Shown here: positions 17,852-26,663 of the stretch, piece after piece | Layout of the letters: each line of letters starts with the position of its first letter | Numbering within the stretch: the first letter of the stretch is position 1 | Assembly: GCF_007859865.1 (NCBI RefSeq) | Contig: NZ_SJPI01000001.1 | Coordinates: 1,178,001 to 1,242,000, forward strand | DNA: 64,000 bases | Reading direction: 5' to 3' | Source of the DNA: Rubripirellula amarantea | GTDB taxonomy: Bacteria; Planctomycetota; Planctomycetia; Pirellulales; Pirellulaceae | Program-made: the position numbers and the translations under genes | The notes under the pieces: generated by a model | The model's input: the letters and a program-made list of their open reading frames with translations, nothing else | The model's database searches: none | Told to the model about the DNA's origin: nothing

Positions 17852-17867
17852 GCCGAGCGGCAAGAAC

Positions 17868-18914
17868 ATGGCCAAGGGTCGAAAAAAAAGATCAGCGATT
17901 GAACTCGGACACGATGCCTTCTTGGACATCGTCGCAAACCTCGTTGGCATTCTAATCATTCTTGTCGTCGTCCTCGGCGCTCAGTCAACCGCCGTTATCG
18001 AGCAAGTCACTGAGGACGAAGACGCAACCGTGGTGAATCTCACCAACGAAGAATTTGCCACTGACCAACAGCTAGAAGTGTTGGCGGGCGTGACCATGCG
18101 AGCCGCCGCGGCGCAAGCGGATTCCAATCGACTCGAACGATTGGTCACTCAGTACGATGCAGAACTCGAGGCGCGAATGGAACAGCGAGGCATGTTGATG
18201 GACTTGCTTTCCGAAGCCCAAGCCGCCTGGCAAGCCAAACAACGTGACCTTGACCAGGACAAACTAGCAGCCGCCAAGCTGCAAACCGAACTAGAAATTA
18301 CCGAGCAGCAACTAGCGCAGATTCGGGGTGAGCGAGAGCGAATCGAAGGCGAACCCGCGCCCGTGGTCGCCGTTGCACATTTGCCGACTCCCATGGCCAA
18401 GACCGTCTTTGGTGAAGAAATTCACTTGCGTCTTAAAGACAACCGTTTGTCAGTCGTTCCCCTAGAACGTTTGCTTGAAGAAATCAAAGACGACCTTCAA
18501 CGCGCCATGAACGGATCTCGAAACGGCGAAATTGACGGAGCCGTTGGCCCCGTCCGCGGATATGTCGCACGGTACGCAATGGACAAAAGCCAGGGACTGA
18601 TTTCGCGAGGAGGCACGGCTCAGATGGCAACGCGAGTCCAATTGGTAGGACTCATGCTCGAACCAATGAGCGAACCTTATGGACAAGAAATTGAGAAAGT
18701 GTTCGCGGGAAAGAGCGAACTCGACATTGAGCTTGCCGGTCGTGATCCCAATACAACCACCATCACAGTCTGGGTTTATCCCGACAGCTTCGCATCTTTT
18801 CGGCGACTCAAGGAAGTGCTTTACACTCGCGGCTTCGCCACCGCTGCTCGGCCTTTGCCCCAGAACGCAAAGATCACCGGCAGCGCCAACGGATCACGAT
18901 CCGACGCGCAGTAG
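17868..18914 (+). CDS. Single-pass membrane protein with ExbD-like Asp, proton-channel partner
   Basis: The 348-residue product has a basic N-terminus (MAKGRKKRSA), then HDAFLDIVANLVGILIILV, in which an Asp lies at the start of the single membrane span, as in ExbD, TolR and MotB. A coiled coil follows (about residues 75 to 165, LEARMEQRGML to QIRGERERIEG). The C-terminal domain has strands and helices and no known motif. The start is ATG at 17868; a GTG further upstream would overlap the previous gene's end and is less likely. Together with the two preceding genes it looks like a motor with one channel protein and two rod-like partners, of which only this one keeps the ion-binding Asp. Confidence 0.75.
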   Translation: MAKGRKKRSAIELGHDAFLDIVANLVGILIILVVVLGAQSTAVIEQVTEDEDATVVNLTNEEFATDQQLEVLAGVTMRAAAAQADSNRLERLVTQYDAELEARMEQRGMLMDLLSEAQAAWQAKQRDLDQDKLAAAKLQTELEITEQQLAQIRGERERIEGEPAPVVAVAHLPTPMAKTVFGEEIHLRLKDNRLSVVPLERLLEEIKDDLQRAMNGSRNGEIDGAVGPVRGYVARYAMDKSQGLISRGGTAQMATRVQLVGLMLEPMSEPYGQEIEKVFAGKSELDIELAGRDPNTTTITVWVYPDSFASFRRLKEVLYTRGFATAARPLPQNAKITGSANGSRSDAQ

Positions 18915-18985
18915 CCGACTTGGTAAAGCAGGTACAAGACGCCGCTGTATCGGATCAAAATCAAAACAACCCTTAGGCGTCGTCG

Positions 18986-20050
18986 TTAACCCTTCTTCGA
19001 CTTCGTGATTTGTTCCTTGGCCCAGGCAGCGGCGCCAAGCACACCAGCGTCGTCGCCCAACTTAGCGGCCACCACGTCGAACCGATCCTTGTAAACGCTC
19101 ATCACGCTTTTCTGTGCCGTTTTCTTGACGGTGCTGACGATCAAGTCCTCCATCGCCTCCACGAGTCCACCACCCAGGATGATCTTGTCAGGTGCCAAGA
19201 TGTGGACAATGTTCATGACTGCCATACCGATCGCTTCCGCAGCTTCTTCAACAAGTTTGCGAACCACCTTGTCGCCATTCTCGATCGAATCGGCAATCGC
19301 ACCGCTCCGGATCTCAACGACATCAGTGCCTGTCTTCTTGAAAAGATACGGCGCGTCGCCGCGAATCGCAGCCTTGGCTGCTTCCGCGGCAATCGTCAAT
19401 CGACTGGCCTCGGATTCAACGGTCCCCGGAATCGCGAATCCACTACCTCGCGTGCTGCTGGCGATCTTGGTGTGCCCGATCTCCATGCAACTGATGCCGG
19501 CCCCCTGAAGGATCTTCCCTTCGTAAACGCATCCGCCACCGACGCCCGTTCCCGGGAAAATACCCACGGCGCATCGTGACCCTTTGGCGGCACCGAATTG
19601 ATACTCACCAAACACGCCTGCATCGACGTCATTGAGAACGACGGTAGGACACTTGAAGTGCTTGGTAAGCAAACTGCCGATTTGGACATCATCCCAGCCT
19701 AAGTTGGGCGTGCTCAGAATGTCGCCCTTCACCAGATCGATCGGACCGGGACAACCAATTCCAATGCCAGCGATATCGCCCACGTCGAGTTCGTTCTCGT
19801 CGAGCAAGCGAGTGATCGTCGAGATAATACGATGAGACCCGCTGTCGCTTCCCTCGCGCCCCCTTGTCTTTCGGCGGCGGCGGCCAAGTTCTTTCCAGTC
19901 ATCGTCGTAAGCGATGGTAAGCATCTTCGTGCCACCAAGATCAAACCCGATCCAGAACTTCTTTCCGGAGTTTTTCTTGCTCACGACCGAGGAGCTAGTT
20001 TTTTTATCATCCGTTTTCTTATCTTCAGGCAGCTTTTCTTCGTCGGGCAT
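18986..20050 (-). CDS. ROK-family sugar kinase (glucokinase-like), no zinc cysteines
   Basis: The 354-residue product has an ATP-binding start (WIGFDLGGTKMLTIA, residues 33 to 47), the phosphate and sugar region (GIGIGCPGPIDL; VLNDVDAGVFGEYQFGAAKG; GIFPGTGVGGGCVYEG) and the family's EIGH motif. ROK kinases phosphorylate glucose, N-acetylmannosamine and similar sugars at the start of glycolysis or amino-sugar use. The usual CxCGxxGC zinc cluster that follows EIGH is missing: the segment reads TKIASSTRGSGFAIPG, with no cysteine. The lysine-rich N-terminal extension of 30 residues is also unusual. It is transcribed convergently with the proton-channel cluster and divergently from the sigma-factor operon. 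The substrate cannot be decided from sequence. Confidence 0.85.
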   Translation of the reverse strand: MPDEEKLPEDKKTDDKKTSSSVVSKKNSGKKFWIGFDLGGTKMLTIAYDDDWKELGRRRRKTRGREGSDSGSHRIISTITRLLDENELDVGDIAGIGIGCPGPIDLVKGDILSTPNLGWDDVQIGSLLTKHFKCPTVVLNDVDAGVFGEYQFGAAKGSRCAVGIFPGTGVGGGCVYEGKILQGAGISCMEIGHTKIASSTRGSGFAIPGTVESEASRLTIAAEAAKAAIRGDAPYLFKKTGTDVVEIRSGAIADSIENGDKVVRKLVEEAAEAIGMAVMNIVHILAPDKIILGGGLVEAMEDLIVSTVKKTAQKSVMSVYKDRFDVVAAKLGDDAGVLGAAAWAKEQITKSKKG

Positions 20051-20244
20051 CTCAGACTCCTAGGCACCAGTGAATCCATCAGGTCGGCAAAATCACAGCG
20101 AAACACCGTGTTCGTTTACGATTTAAGCAGACTCAAACCGGTTGAAATCATCAACCCGGGCACAATTACGACATTTTCTTCTTAAACGCGAAATAATCGG
20201 GCCCACTGGCGCATCTTCTATCCAGGTACCGACACCCCCAACCT

Positions 20245-20865
20245 TTGTCAGAGCAGCCAACATCGCCGAATACTCCAGCAAGCCCAAAAGTGATGGGTAA
20301 CCTCACGACTTCGAACTCAGCTGAATCGAACAAAACCGAATTGGCCAGCGAGCAAGAATCGTGCTGGGAGGAAACACTTGCCTTGACGCTGCCCGGACTG
20401 CGAGCGTTCCTGCGTTCCCGAAAGCTTCAAGAATCCGACATTGACGACTGCCTGCAAAGTGTTGCCATGAAAGCCATCGTCTCGGGCGAGCAAATTCCTC
20501 CGATCGCTAGGCGAGCTTGGTTGTTTCGAGTCGCGTCCAACGAAGCCGCCAAGTTCTGGAGAACCCAAGCAACCTCTCGAGTCTCGAACAATGAGGAGGT
20601 CGATCGCGGCATGGCAACCGACGTACCCATCGAACCATTGATTCAACAGGAAACGCTTGCGGAACTGAAAGCCAAACTGCTGACGCTACCAAAGACAACT
20701 CAAACTATCATTCAGATGAAACTGCACCAAGACATGACGTTTCAACAGATCGCGGATCATTTAGACATCCCCATTGGGACCGCTTTAACTCGGATGCGAA
20801 GAGGTCTGGCAAGGCTTAGAGAACACATGAACGTAGAAAACAATGACCCGAGCAAGTCGACATGA
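20245..20865 (+). CDS. ECF-type RNA polymerase sigma factor
   Basis: The 206-residue product shows the two-domain layout of extracytoplasmic-function sigma factors: a sigma-2 region (LALTLPGLRAFLRSRKLQES, DIDDCLQSVAMKAI, RRAWLFRVASNEAAKFWR) and a sigma-4 helix-turn-helix (QTIIQMKLHQDMTFQQIAD, then IPIGTALTRMRRGLARL). It directs RNA polymerase to a small set of promoters. The start is uncertain: TTG at 20245 gives a natural-looking MSEQP N-terminus, while ATG at 20293 is the next strong candidate; neither has a clear ribosome binding site. It overlaps the following gene by 4 bases, the usual arrangement of a sigma factor with its membrane anti-sigma factor. Confidence 0.88.
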   Translation: MSEQPTSPNTPASPKVMGNLTTSNSAESNKTELASEQESCWEETLALTLPGLRAFLRSRKLQESDIDDCLQSVAMKAIVSGEQIPPIARRAWLFRVASNEAAKFWRTQATSRVSNNEEVDRGMATDVPIEPLIQQETLAELKAKLLTLPKTTQTIIQMKLHQDMTFQQIADHLDIPIGTALTRMRRGLARLREHMNVENNDPSKST

Positions 20866-21527
20866 AACGAACATCCTTAACTAAATTTGATGACGATAAA
20901 CTTGCCGACGAAGACCTTTGCCTCGCGTACTTGCTTGGCGACCTGGACGCTGTTCAACAAGGACAATTCGAACATCGTCTGGCGTCTGATTCGCGACTAG
21001 CCGAAGTGTTGCTGATGCAATCCGACTTGATTGTGCAGCTTTCGACCGAAGCAGAACCCGCTCCGCTCGTGCAGAAAGCCGAACCCCAAACGACTTGGGT
21101 TGCTTGGGTTTCGATTGCCATTGCCGTTGGTTTGGGCGGAATCATCGTTGGCATATGGCCCAAAGGTTCATCAATTGGCACGCCCCAACAATCCGGCGAT
21201 ACCATCGCGTCCACCACACCAAGCAACGCCTTCACTGCAACAAGCCCCGACCAACTCGATCACAATGTTATCGACAACTCGGAAACGTCACTCATTGCCG
21301 TCGCGTGGGCGAACGATCTTAGCTTCGACAATGCGAGTGACACCGCGACTGGTGTTTTGGACGAAATGGAATTCGACGACTCAGACTTGATTGCCGACGA
21401 TGCTACCGAAGACTTCAACGAAGCCCCAAACGATGACCTAGACCAAGACGACGTGGATTGGATCTTCGTGGGTCTTACATCGATAGAATTCGACGCCGAT
21501 GGAGAACTAAACCATGACGAAGGTTAG
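20862..21527 (+). CDS. Putative membrane anti-sigma factor
   Basis: The 221-residue product has an N-terminal helical region (ADEDLCLAYLLGDLDAVQQ, EHRLASDSRLAEVL) that resembles the start of anti-sigma domains, a single membrane span at about residues 78 to 99, and an acidic 120-residue part outside. It lacks the HxxxCxxC zinc signature found in many anti-sigma factors. The assignment rests on size, topology, and the 4-base overlap with the ECF sigma gene upstream. The acidic tail (DLIADDATEDF) is unusual. The gene overlaps the next by 14 bases. Its likely role is to hold the sigma factor at the membrane until an envelope signal arrives. Confidence 0.65.
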   Translation: MKRTSLTKFDDDKLADEDLCLAYLLGDLDAVQQGQFEHRLASDSRLAEVLLMQSDLIVQLSTEAEPAPLVQKAEPQTTWVAWVSIAIAVGLGGIIVGIWPKGSSIGTPQQSGDTIASTTPSNAFTATSPDQLDHNVIDNSETSLIAVAWANDLSFDNASDTATGVLDEMEFDDSDLIADDATEDFNEAPNDDLDQDDVDWIFVGLTSIEFDADGELNHDEG

Positions 21528-22236
21528 TCAAAAGATTATCCGAGTTGGTGCAATGGTCACCGTGCTGGCAACAATCGCGGCGCCCCATACGCTCGCCAAC
21601 GAGCGAGTTGCTCAAACCGTCACGGCGGATCGCGACAGCGAAGAAAAGACGGGCGAGTCACCGACCGTTCGCAAATCAACAAGCGGGGCAGAAGCTTCGC
21701 GTAAGAATGTCGTTTTGGACGCCACGACCGAAGCGTCGGCATTGCAACTTGTCGATTCGCACCTGCCCGAACTTCGTCCGATCCTAGAAAACCTACGTCG
21801 CGTTCAACCAAAGGCCTATCGCAAAGCGGTCATTGGATTAGCGAGGTCATCGCGTCGCCTCGAAGCACTTCGACAACGTGATGAACCCACCTTTGATGTT
21901 GAACTGCAAGAGTTGAAACTGCGAACGCAAGTCGATCTGTTGACTGCGAAACTGAAGGTCCGAGACAGTGACAAGGATCGCAGCGAACTGCAGACCGCCG
22001 TTACGAACCTTCAATCTGTTCAAGTTCAGCGATTGCAACTAGAAGTTGAATTCCTAAAGCAACGTGTCGCGAACGCGAAACAAACTCTCGAAACGGCTCA
22101 AGAACGTTTGAAGTCAAAGCAATCGGACGCCTCAAAGCAAATCGAAAAAGCCATCGAAGCATCCCTTCGTAAAGCTGGCCGACTCGATGCTGGCAGAAAA
22201 CGCAATAGCAAGGAAACGGTAGCCAACGATGAATAG
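21514..22236 (+). CDS. Exported coiled-coil protein of the sigma-factor operon
   Basis: The 240-residue product begins with a signal peptide (residues 1 to about 28, VGAMVTVLATIAAPHTLA). Residues 70 to 215 are almost wholly helical with heptad spacing (LRPILENLRRVQPKAYRKA, then QRLQLEVEFLKQRVANAK), a coiled coil in the periplasm. The shape recalls periplasmic sensors of the CpxP or Spy type, but the family's LTxxQ motif is not visible, so I do not assign it. The gene overlaps both neighbours (14 bases upstream, 8 downstream), so it is translated with the anti-sigma factor and the DUF1549 protein. Confidence 0.7.
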   Translation: MTKVSQKIIRVGAMVTVLATIAAPHTLANERVAQTVTADRDSEEKTGESPTVRKSTSGAEASRKNVVLDATTEASALQLVDSHLPELRPILENLRRVQPKAYRKAVIGLARSSRRLEALRQRDEPTFDVELQELKLRTQVDLLTAKLKVRDSDKDRSELQTAVTNLQSVQVQRLQLEVEFLKQRVANAKQTLETAQERLKSKQSDASKQIEKAIEASLRKAGRLDAGRKRNSKETVANDE

Positions 22237-25186
22237 TTCAATCCCCATGATCCGCGTGTCGCGTTGGATCAGCATTGCAATGTTGATGACTTGCAGCACC
22301 CTCGTACTAAGCGAATTCGCATGGAACGTCGCAGCGATCAATGCAGGCGAGCTTAAGTCCGCTGACGGTTCTGCCGGTACGTCGGAAGCCGATCGTGCTC
22401 AGCCCTTTGCCCCGCTTAGTGATCGATTCGCGGACGGGTCAACGGAAGAGATCCCTGATTTCCAAAAGCACATCACACCTCTTTTGGGGCGACTGGGTTG
22501 CAACGGCCGTGCCTGTCATGGATCGTTCCAAGGTCGTGGGGGCTTTGCGCTCTCACTGTTCGGGTACGACTTCCAAGCGGACCATTCGGCCTTGATGGAA
22601 GAATCAAGCGGGCGGGTTGATGTTGATGATCCCGATGAAAGCTTGATCCTATCCAAGCCGCTTGATGCGGATTCCCATGAAGGAGGAAAACGCTTTGACG
22701 AGGGGAGTTGGCAACATCATGTGCTTCGCCGTTGGATTGAATCTGGAGCCACGCTTGATGCGGGTAAGCCAAAAGCATTGGATGCTTTGGATGTGTATCC
22801 CAGTGAGATCATCTTTGCAAACTCTGATGGAACAGCCCAACTAAAGGTGATCGCCAAGTGGCAGGATGGCACCCGTGAGGACGTGACTGAACTTTGCCGC
22901 TTTCAAACCAACGATGATTCAATCGCAATCATCGACGAAGACGGACAAGTAGCCGCAGGAATGTACGGCGACACACACGTGGTCGTCTTTTATGACAACT
23001 CCGTCGTTCCGATCCCCGTTCTTCGCCCCCGGTCTGATCATGGATCAGCGACTGCGTACGTGGATTCCACTTCCATCAATTCTTCGGATCACATGATCGA
23101 CAAACTCGTCGATCAGAAACTACGCAAGCTCGCCATCGTTCCCTCAGGCACCTGTAGCGACGCTGATTTCATACGGCGGGCTAGCCTTGATGTGTGTGGA
23201 ACGCTTCCGACCACGCAACGAGTCCGCGAATTTCTAAACGATTCGTCACCGGACAAACGGGAACGATTGATTGACGAACTTCTTGATTCTCCCGCCTACG
23301 CTGCGTGGTGGGCTACACGATTGTCGGATTGGACAGGAAATAGCGAACCGCAAATGCGCAACCTGCTGCCGATTCCTGAAGTCGCCAGCAAACTTTGGTA
23401 CGAATGGTTGCGCAAACGAGTTGCCGACAACATGCCCTACGACAAAATTGTCGAAGGCATCGTCATGGCCAGCAGTCGTGAACCCGGTGAAGACTACGAA
23501 ACATATTGCGCCAACATGAGCGACGCATGTCGAGAAGGTGGCGAGAAACAGTTTGCCCAACGATCGAGCATGCCGCTTTATTGGGGACGTCAAAACTTCC
23601 AGAAAAACGAGGACCGGGCGATCGGTTTTGGTTACTCATTCTTAGGCGTTCGCATCGAGTGCGCTCAATGTCACAAGCATCCCTTCGACAGTTGGTCGAA
23701 ACAAGATTTCGATCAGTTTGCCAAGCTGTTCAGTCCGATTCGAATGAACCGGGGCGCGGTGGCTCCTGATTCGCTCGCTGCTCGCAATAAGATGCTCCAA
23801 AAACTTAGCGGAAGCGATTCGCTGGAGAAGAAAAAGATTGGAATGCTGCTGCAAGGAGCCGGAAAGCTGATCAAACAAGGCGAAGTGGCACCTTTTGGTG
23901 AACTGGTCGTCAACGAACGCAAGCCGATTCGAGCCAACGTCGACAACGACCCAAAGTCGAACACCAACAATAAGAAGTCGAAGAAGCAGGCTAAGAAGAG
24001 ACCCCAGCGGCGTGTCCCCAGTGGCATTATCCTCGGAGAGGAAGTCGGCATCACGTTGGACAAGGACCCACGCGAAGAGTTGATGCAGTGGTTACGGGCC
24101 GAAGACAATCCTTACTTTGCCAAAGCGATCGTGAACCGCGTATGGGCCAACTATTTCGGTATCGGAATCGTCAATCCCGTGGATGATTTGAACCTTGCCA
24201 ATCCACCGAGCAACGCCGATTTACTGAACGAATTGGCGGAGCAATTCATCGAACAGGATTTCGATTTGAAGTGGCTGCATCGAACGATCACGACGAGTCA
24301 AACCTATGCCCGGTCTTCTGAACCCAATGAAACTAATAGCAGTGACCAATCCAATTTTTCGCGGCACATACCGCACCGCTTACCCGCCGAAGTACTGGCC
24401 GATTGCGTGACGCTGGCCACGGCATCGGATTCCGTGGGCACACAGTTCCGGAGTGAACTGAAATCGTTAGCGATTGCAAACGGAAAGGCTCAAGGCCGCA
24501 ATCGGCGAGACTACGCGATGCAAGTGTTCGGACAATCGACCCGCGCATCGAATTGCGATTGCGATCGCAGTGACTCACCCAGCCTTTTGCAGTCAGTTTA
24601 TCTGCGGAACGACATCGACATTCATCGCGGCATATCTGCGACCGATGGTTGGGTAAACCAAGCGTGTCGTGATTTAGGCGAAGCAGGTCCCACAGCCATT
24701 GCCATGAACAATGTGTCGACGAAGGTGACGCAGGGTGAAAAATCTCGAGTCCGTATGATTGAGATTGCCAAAAGGTATGCGACGCTCGACAAGCCAGCCA
24801 ACCAATCCGCTCGAAAACAAATGCGGCGAACTTACGACAAAATCGCCAAGCGAATGATGTCGTTCAACTTTGCGGCGCCCAAACTCGACGAACTAGCTAA
24901 AGATCCCGAATCTTGGACGATGCTAACCACGATTGCGGGCACCCCCGTTGGTCCCAATAGCTTAGACGCGACTGACGAACGAGAAAAAGCGAATGAATCA
25001 GCCAAAGTGATGTCGCTTGATGACATTGTGGATGATGCCTACCTACGTTCCCTTTCGCGTTTTCCAGATGAAGAAGAGCGTCAGATTAGCATCGCGTTTA
25101 TCGAGGAATCTGACTCGCTGGCCAGCGGACTCAGTTCGCTTATCTGGGCATTGGTCAACACCAAAGAATTCGTGCTGACTCATTGA
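22229..25186 (+). CDS. Planctomycete DUF1549/DUF1553 protein with CX4CH motif
   Basis: The 985-residue product has a signal peptide (residues 1 to about 40) and the layout of the large planctomycete cytochrome-like family. Residues 75 to 180 form the first domain, with LGCNGRACHG at 90 to 97, a CX4CH instead of the usual CxxCH. A Big_2-like beta domain follows (residues 185 to 265, DVYPSEIIFANSDG). DUF1549 follows (ADFIRRASLDVCGTLPT) with a standard CxxCH, CAQCHKHPFD at 478 to 487. DUF1553 is at the C-terminus (EVLADCVTLATASDS). A short lysine-arginine-rich insertion (about 575 to 590) separates the two. The family is thought to handle electron transfer or polysaccharide breakdown with its DUF1501 partner, which follows here. 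It overlaps the upstream gene by 8 bases. Confidence 0.88.
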   Translation: MNSSIPMIRVSRWISIAMLMTCSTLVLSEFAWNVAAINAGELKSADGSAGTSEADRAQPFAPLSDRFADGSTEEIPDFQKHITPLLGRLGCNGRACHGSFQGRGGFALSLFGYDFQADHSALMEESSGRVDVDDPDESLILSKPLDADSHEGGKRFDEGSWQHHVLRRWIESGATLDAGKPKALDALDVYPSEIIFANSDGTAQLKVIAKWQDGTREDVTELCRFQTNDDSIAIIDEDGQVAAGMYGDTHVVVFYDNSVVPIPVLRPRSDHGSATAYVDSTSINSSDHMIDKLVDQKLRKLAIVPSGTCSDADFIRRASLDVCGTLPTTQRVREFLNDSSPDKRERLIDELLDSPAYAAWWATRLSDWTGNSEPQMRNLLPIPEVASKLWYEWLRKRVADNMPYDKIVEGIVMASSREPGEDYETYCANMSDACREGGEKQFAQRSSMPLYWGRQNFQKNEDRAIGFGYSFLGVRIECAQCHKHPFDSWSKQDFDQFAKLFSPIRMNRGAVAPDSLAARNKMLQKLSGSDSLEKKKIGMLLQGAGKLIKQGEVAPFGELVVNERKPIRANVDNDPKSNTNNKKSKKQAKKRPQRRVPSGIILGEEVGITLDKDPREELMQWLRAEDNPYFAKAIVNRVWANYFGIGIVNPVDDLNLANPPSNADLLNELAEQFIEQDFDLKWLHRTITTSQTYARSSEPNETNSSDQSNFSRHIPHRLPAEVLADCVTLATASDSVGTQFRSELKSLAIANGKAQGRNRRDYAMQVFGQSTRASNCDCDRSDSPSLLQSVYLRNDIDIHRGISATDGWVNQACRDLGEAGPTAIAMNNVSTKVTQGEKSRVRMIEIAKRYATLDKPANQSARKQMRRTYDKIAKRMMSFNFAAPKLDELAKDPESWTMLTTIAGTPVGPNSLDATDEREKANESAKVMSLDDIVDDAYLRSLSRFPDEEERQISIAFIEESDSLASGLSSLIWALVNTKEFVLTH

Positions 25187-25277
25187 ACCAGCACGCTGAC
25201 CTGTGACGACATGGGATCGCCACTCCAAGTATCTAGTAACGTTTTCCAATCGTTTTCTCAATTCTGATCGAACTGTT

Positions 25278-26603
25278 ATGCACCGAACCTGTGATGGCAT
25301 GCGCCGACGAGATTTGCTTCGCGCCGGCGTGATTGCGACCGGTACCCTGCCCTTCGCGGGTCTGCCCTCGGGAAACCTGGGACTCGATGGATTTCTGCGG
25401 ATGGCGGATGCGGGCGAGCTGAAATCGGCACGCGCCGACCGAGCGATCTTCATCGAACTTCCCGGCGGTCCATCGCACATGGATACGTTTGACTTAAAGC
25501 CCAACGCACCAGCCGAAGTGCGAGGCAAGTTCAATCCGATCAAGACCAATGTGCCAGGCATCGAGATTTGCGAACACTTACCCAAACTTGCCGCGGTGGC
25601 GGACAAGTTTGCGATCTTGCGGGGAGTTTCCCATACGTTGGCCGCTCACCAGCTGGGCCAGGAATACGTTAACACAGGTAGCCGCCCCGTTCCTTCGCTC
25701 GAGTACCCCAGCTTCGGGAGCGTGATGGGGAAGGAACGACCGACCGATCCGGACCTGCCGAATCAAGTTGCGATTCCGCGAGCCGCTCAGGGTGCTGGAT
25801 TTCTTGGCATTGCCCATGCTCCCTTGGAAACGAACGCGACGCCCGTCGCGGGAAAACGCTTTGCCGTTCGAGGACTTTCGCTAGTGGGCGGCATCACGGT
25901 CGATGAGGTCCGACGTCGACAATCGTTGCTGAACAAACTTGACCGGCGATTTGCCAATGTGCAAAGCAACGATGCTTTGCTCGAAGGTCTCGACCAGTTT
26001 GGCATGCGAGCTTACGACATGATCACATCGGCGCGAGCACGTGAGGCGTTTGACATCAGCCGCGAACCAGAGAGCTTTGCCAAACCGTTTGGTGACTCAG
26101 CTTTCGGCCAAAGCTGCTTGCTGGCACTTCGACTTGTCGAATCCGGAGTCCGACTTGCGAGCGTGCAGTATGGCGGTTGGGACACTCACACGGATAACTT
26201 TACTCGGCTCCAAGAACGATTGCCTGCCTTTGACGAAGGTCTTAGTGCTTTATTCGCCGGACTTGAAATGCGAGGCCTACTGGAATCCACCGCTGTTTAC
26301 GTCACCGGCGAGTTCGGTCGAACGCCTAAGATCAACGATCGATCTACCGAAGGCGGACGAGACCATTATCCTCGTTGCATGTTCATGTTGATGGCTGGCG
26401 GTGGTGTCCGCGGTGGCCAAGTGATTGGTGAGAGCGATGACACCGCGGCGGGACCTCGTCACGAGGCCATCAAACCTGATGACGTCGCAGCTAGCTTCTA
26501 CGCCAATTTAGGTATCGATCCCAAGTCCGAGTACCAAACTAGCACCGGTCGCCCGATCACGTTGGTCCGCGACGGCGAAGTGATCCCTGAGTTATTCGCT
26601 TAG
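25278..26603 (+). CDS. DUF1501 protein (sulfatase-like fold), Tat-type signal
   Basis: The 441-residue product is the usual partner of DUF1549/DUF1553 proteins. Its N-terminus, MHRTCDGMRRRDLLRAG, has the twin-arginine style of Tat-exported proteins. The body matches the DUF1501 pattern: IFIELPGGPSHMDTFDLK near residue 55, PGIEICEHLPKLAAVADKF, YGGWDTHTDNF and VTGEFGRTPKIN, with the conserved Asp and His residues of an alkaline-phosphatase-like metal site. The substrate is unknown. ATG at 25278 is preferred over GTG at 25203, because the Tat motif then sits near the start. The gene closes the sigma-factor operon, 91 bases after the DUF1553 gene, and a hairpin follows it at 26638. Confidence 0.88.
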   Translation: MHRTCDGMRRRDLLRAGVIATGTLPFAGLPSGNLGLDGFLRMADAGELKSARADRAIFIELPGGPSHMDTFDLKPNAPAEVRGKFNPIKTNVPGIEICEHLPKLAAVADKFAILRGVSHTLAAHQLGQEYVNTGSRPVPSLEYPSFGSVMGKERPTDPDLPNQVAIPRAAQGAGFLGIAHAPLETNATPVAGKRFAVRGLSLVGGITVDEVRRRQSLLNKLDRRFANVQSNDALLEGLDQFGMRAYDMITSARAREAFDISREPESFAKPFGDSAFGQSCLLALRLVESGVRLASVQYGGWDTHTDNFTRLQERLPAFDEGLSALFAGLEMRGLLESTAVYVTGEFGRTPKINDRSTEGGRDHYPRCMFMLMAGGGVRGGQVIGESDDTAAGPRHEAIKPDDVAASFYANLGIDPKSEYQTSTGRPITLVRDGEVIPELFA

Positions 26604-26637
26604 CCTCGCGATTGAATTTGCGACTAGGGAAATCAGA

Positions 26638-26663
26638 TCGCTGACTTCACACAAAGTCAGCGA
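26638..26663 (+). terminator. Strong hairpin after the sigma-factor operon
   Basis: TCGCTGACTT at 26638-26647 pairs perfectly with AAGTCAGCGA at 26654-26663 over a 6-base loop, 34 bases after the DUF1501 stop codon. No T run follows, so it may protect the 3' end of the operon message or pause polymerase instead of ending transcription by itself. A second hairpin, CTTTTCGA with TCGAAAAG, lies at 26677-26694. Confidence 0.5.

Noticed and set aside
14394-18914. Zorya-like defence system (MotA/MotB-type motor)
   Set aside because: The channel protein with a coiled-coil tail recalls ZorA, but the partners lack the OmpA-type peptidoglycan domain of ZorB, and no nuclease or helicase gene follows.
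19010-19579. A 189-codon plus-strand frame
   Set aside because: It is a shadow of the ROK kinase gene on the other strand.
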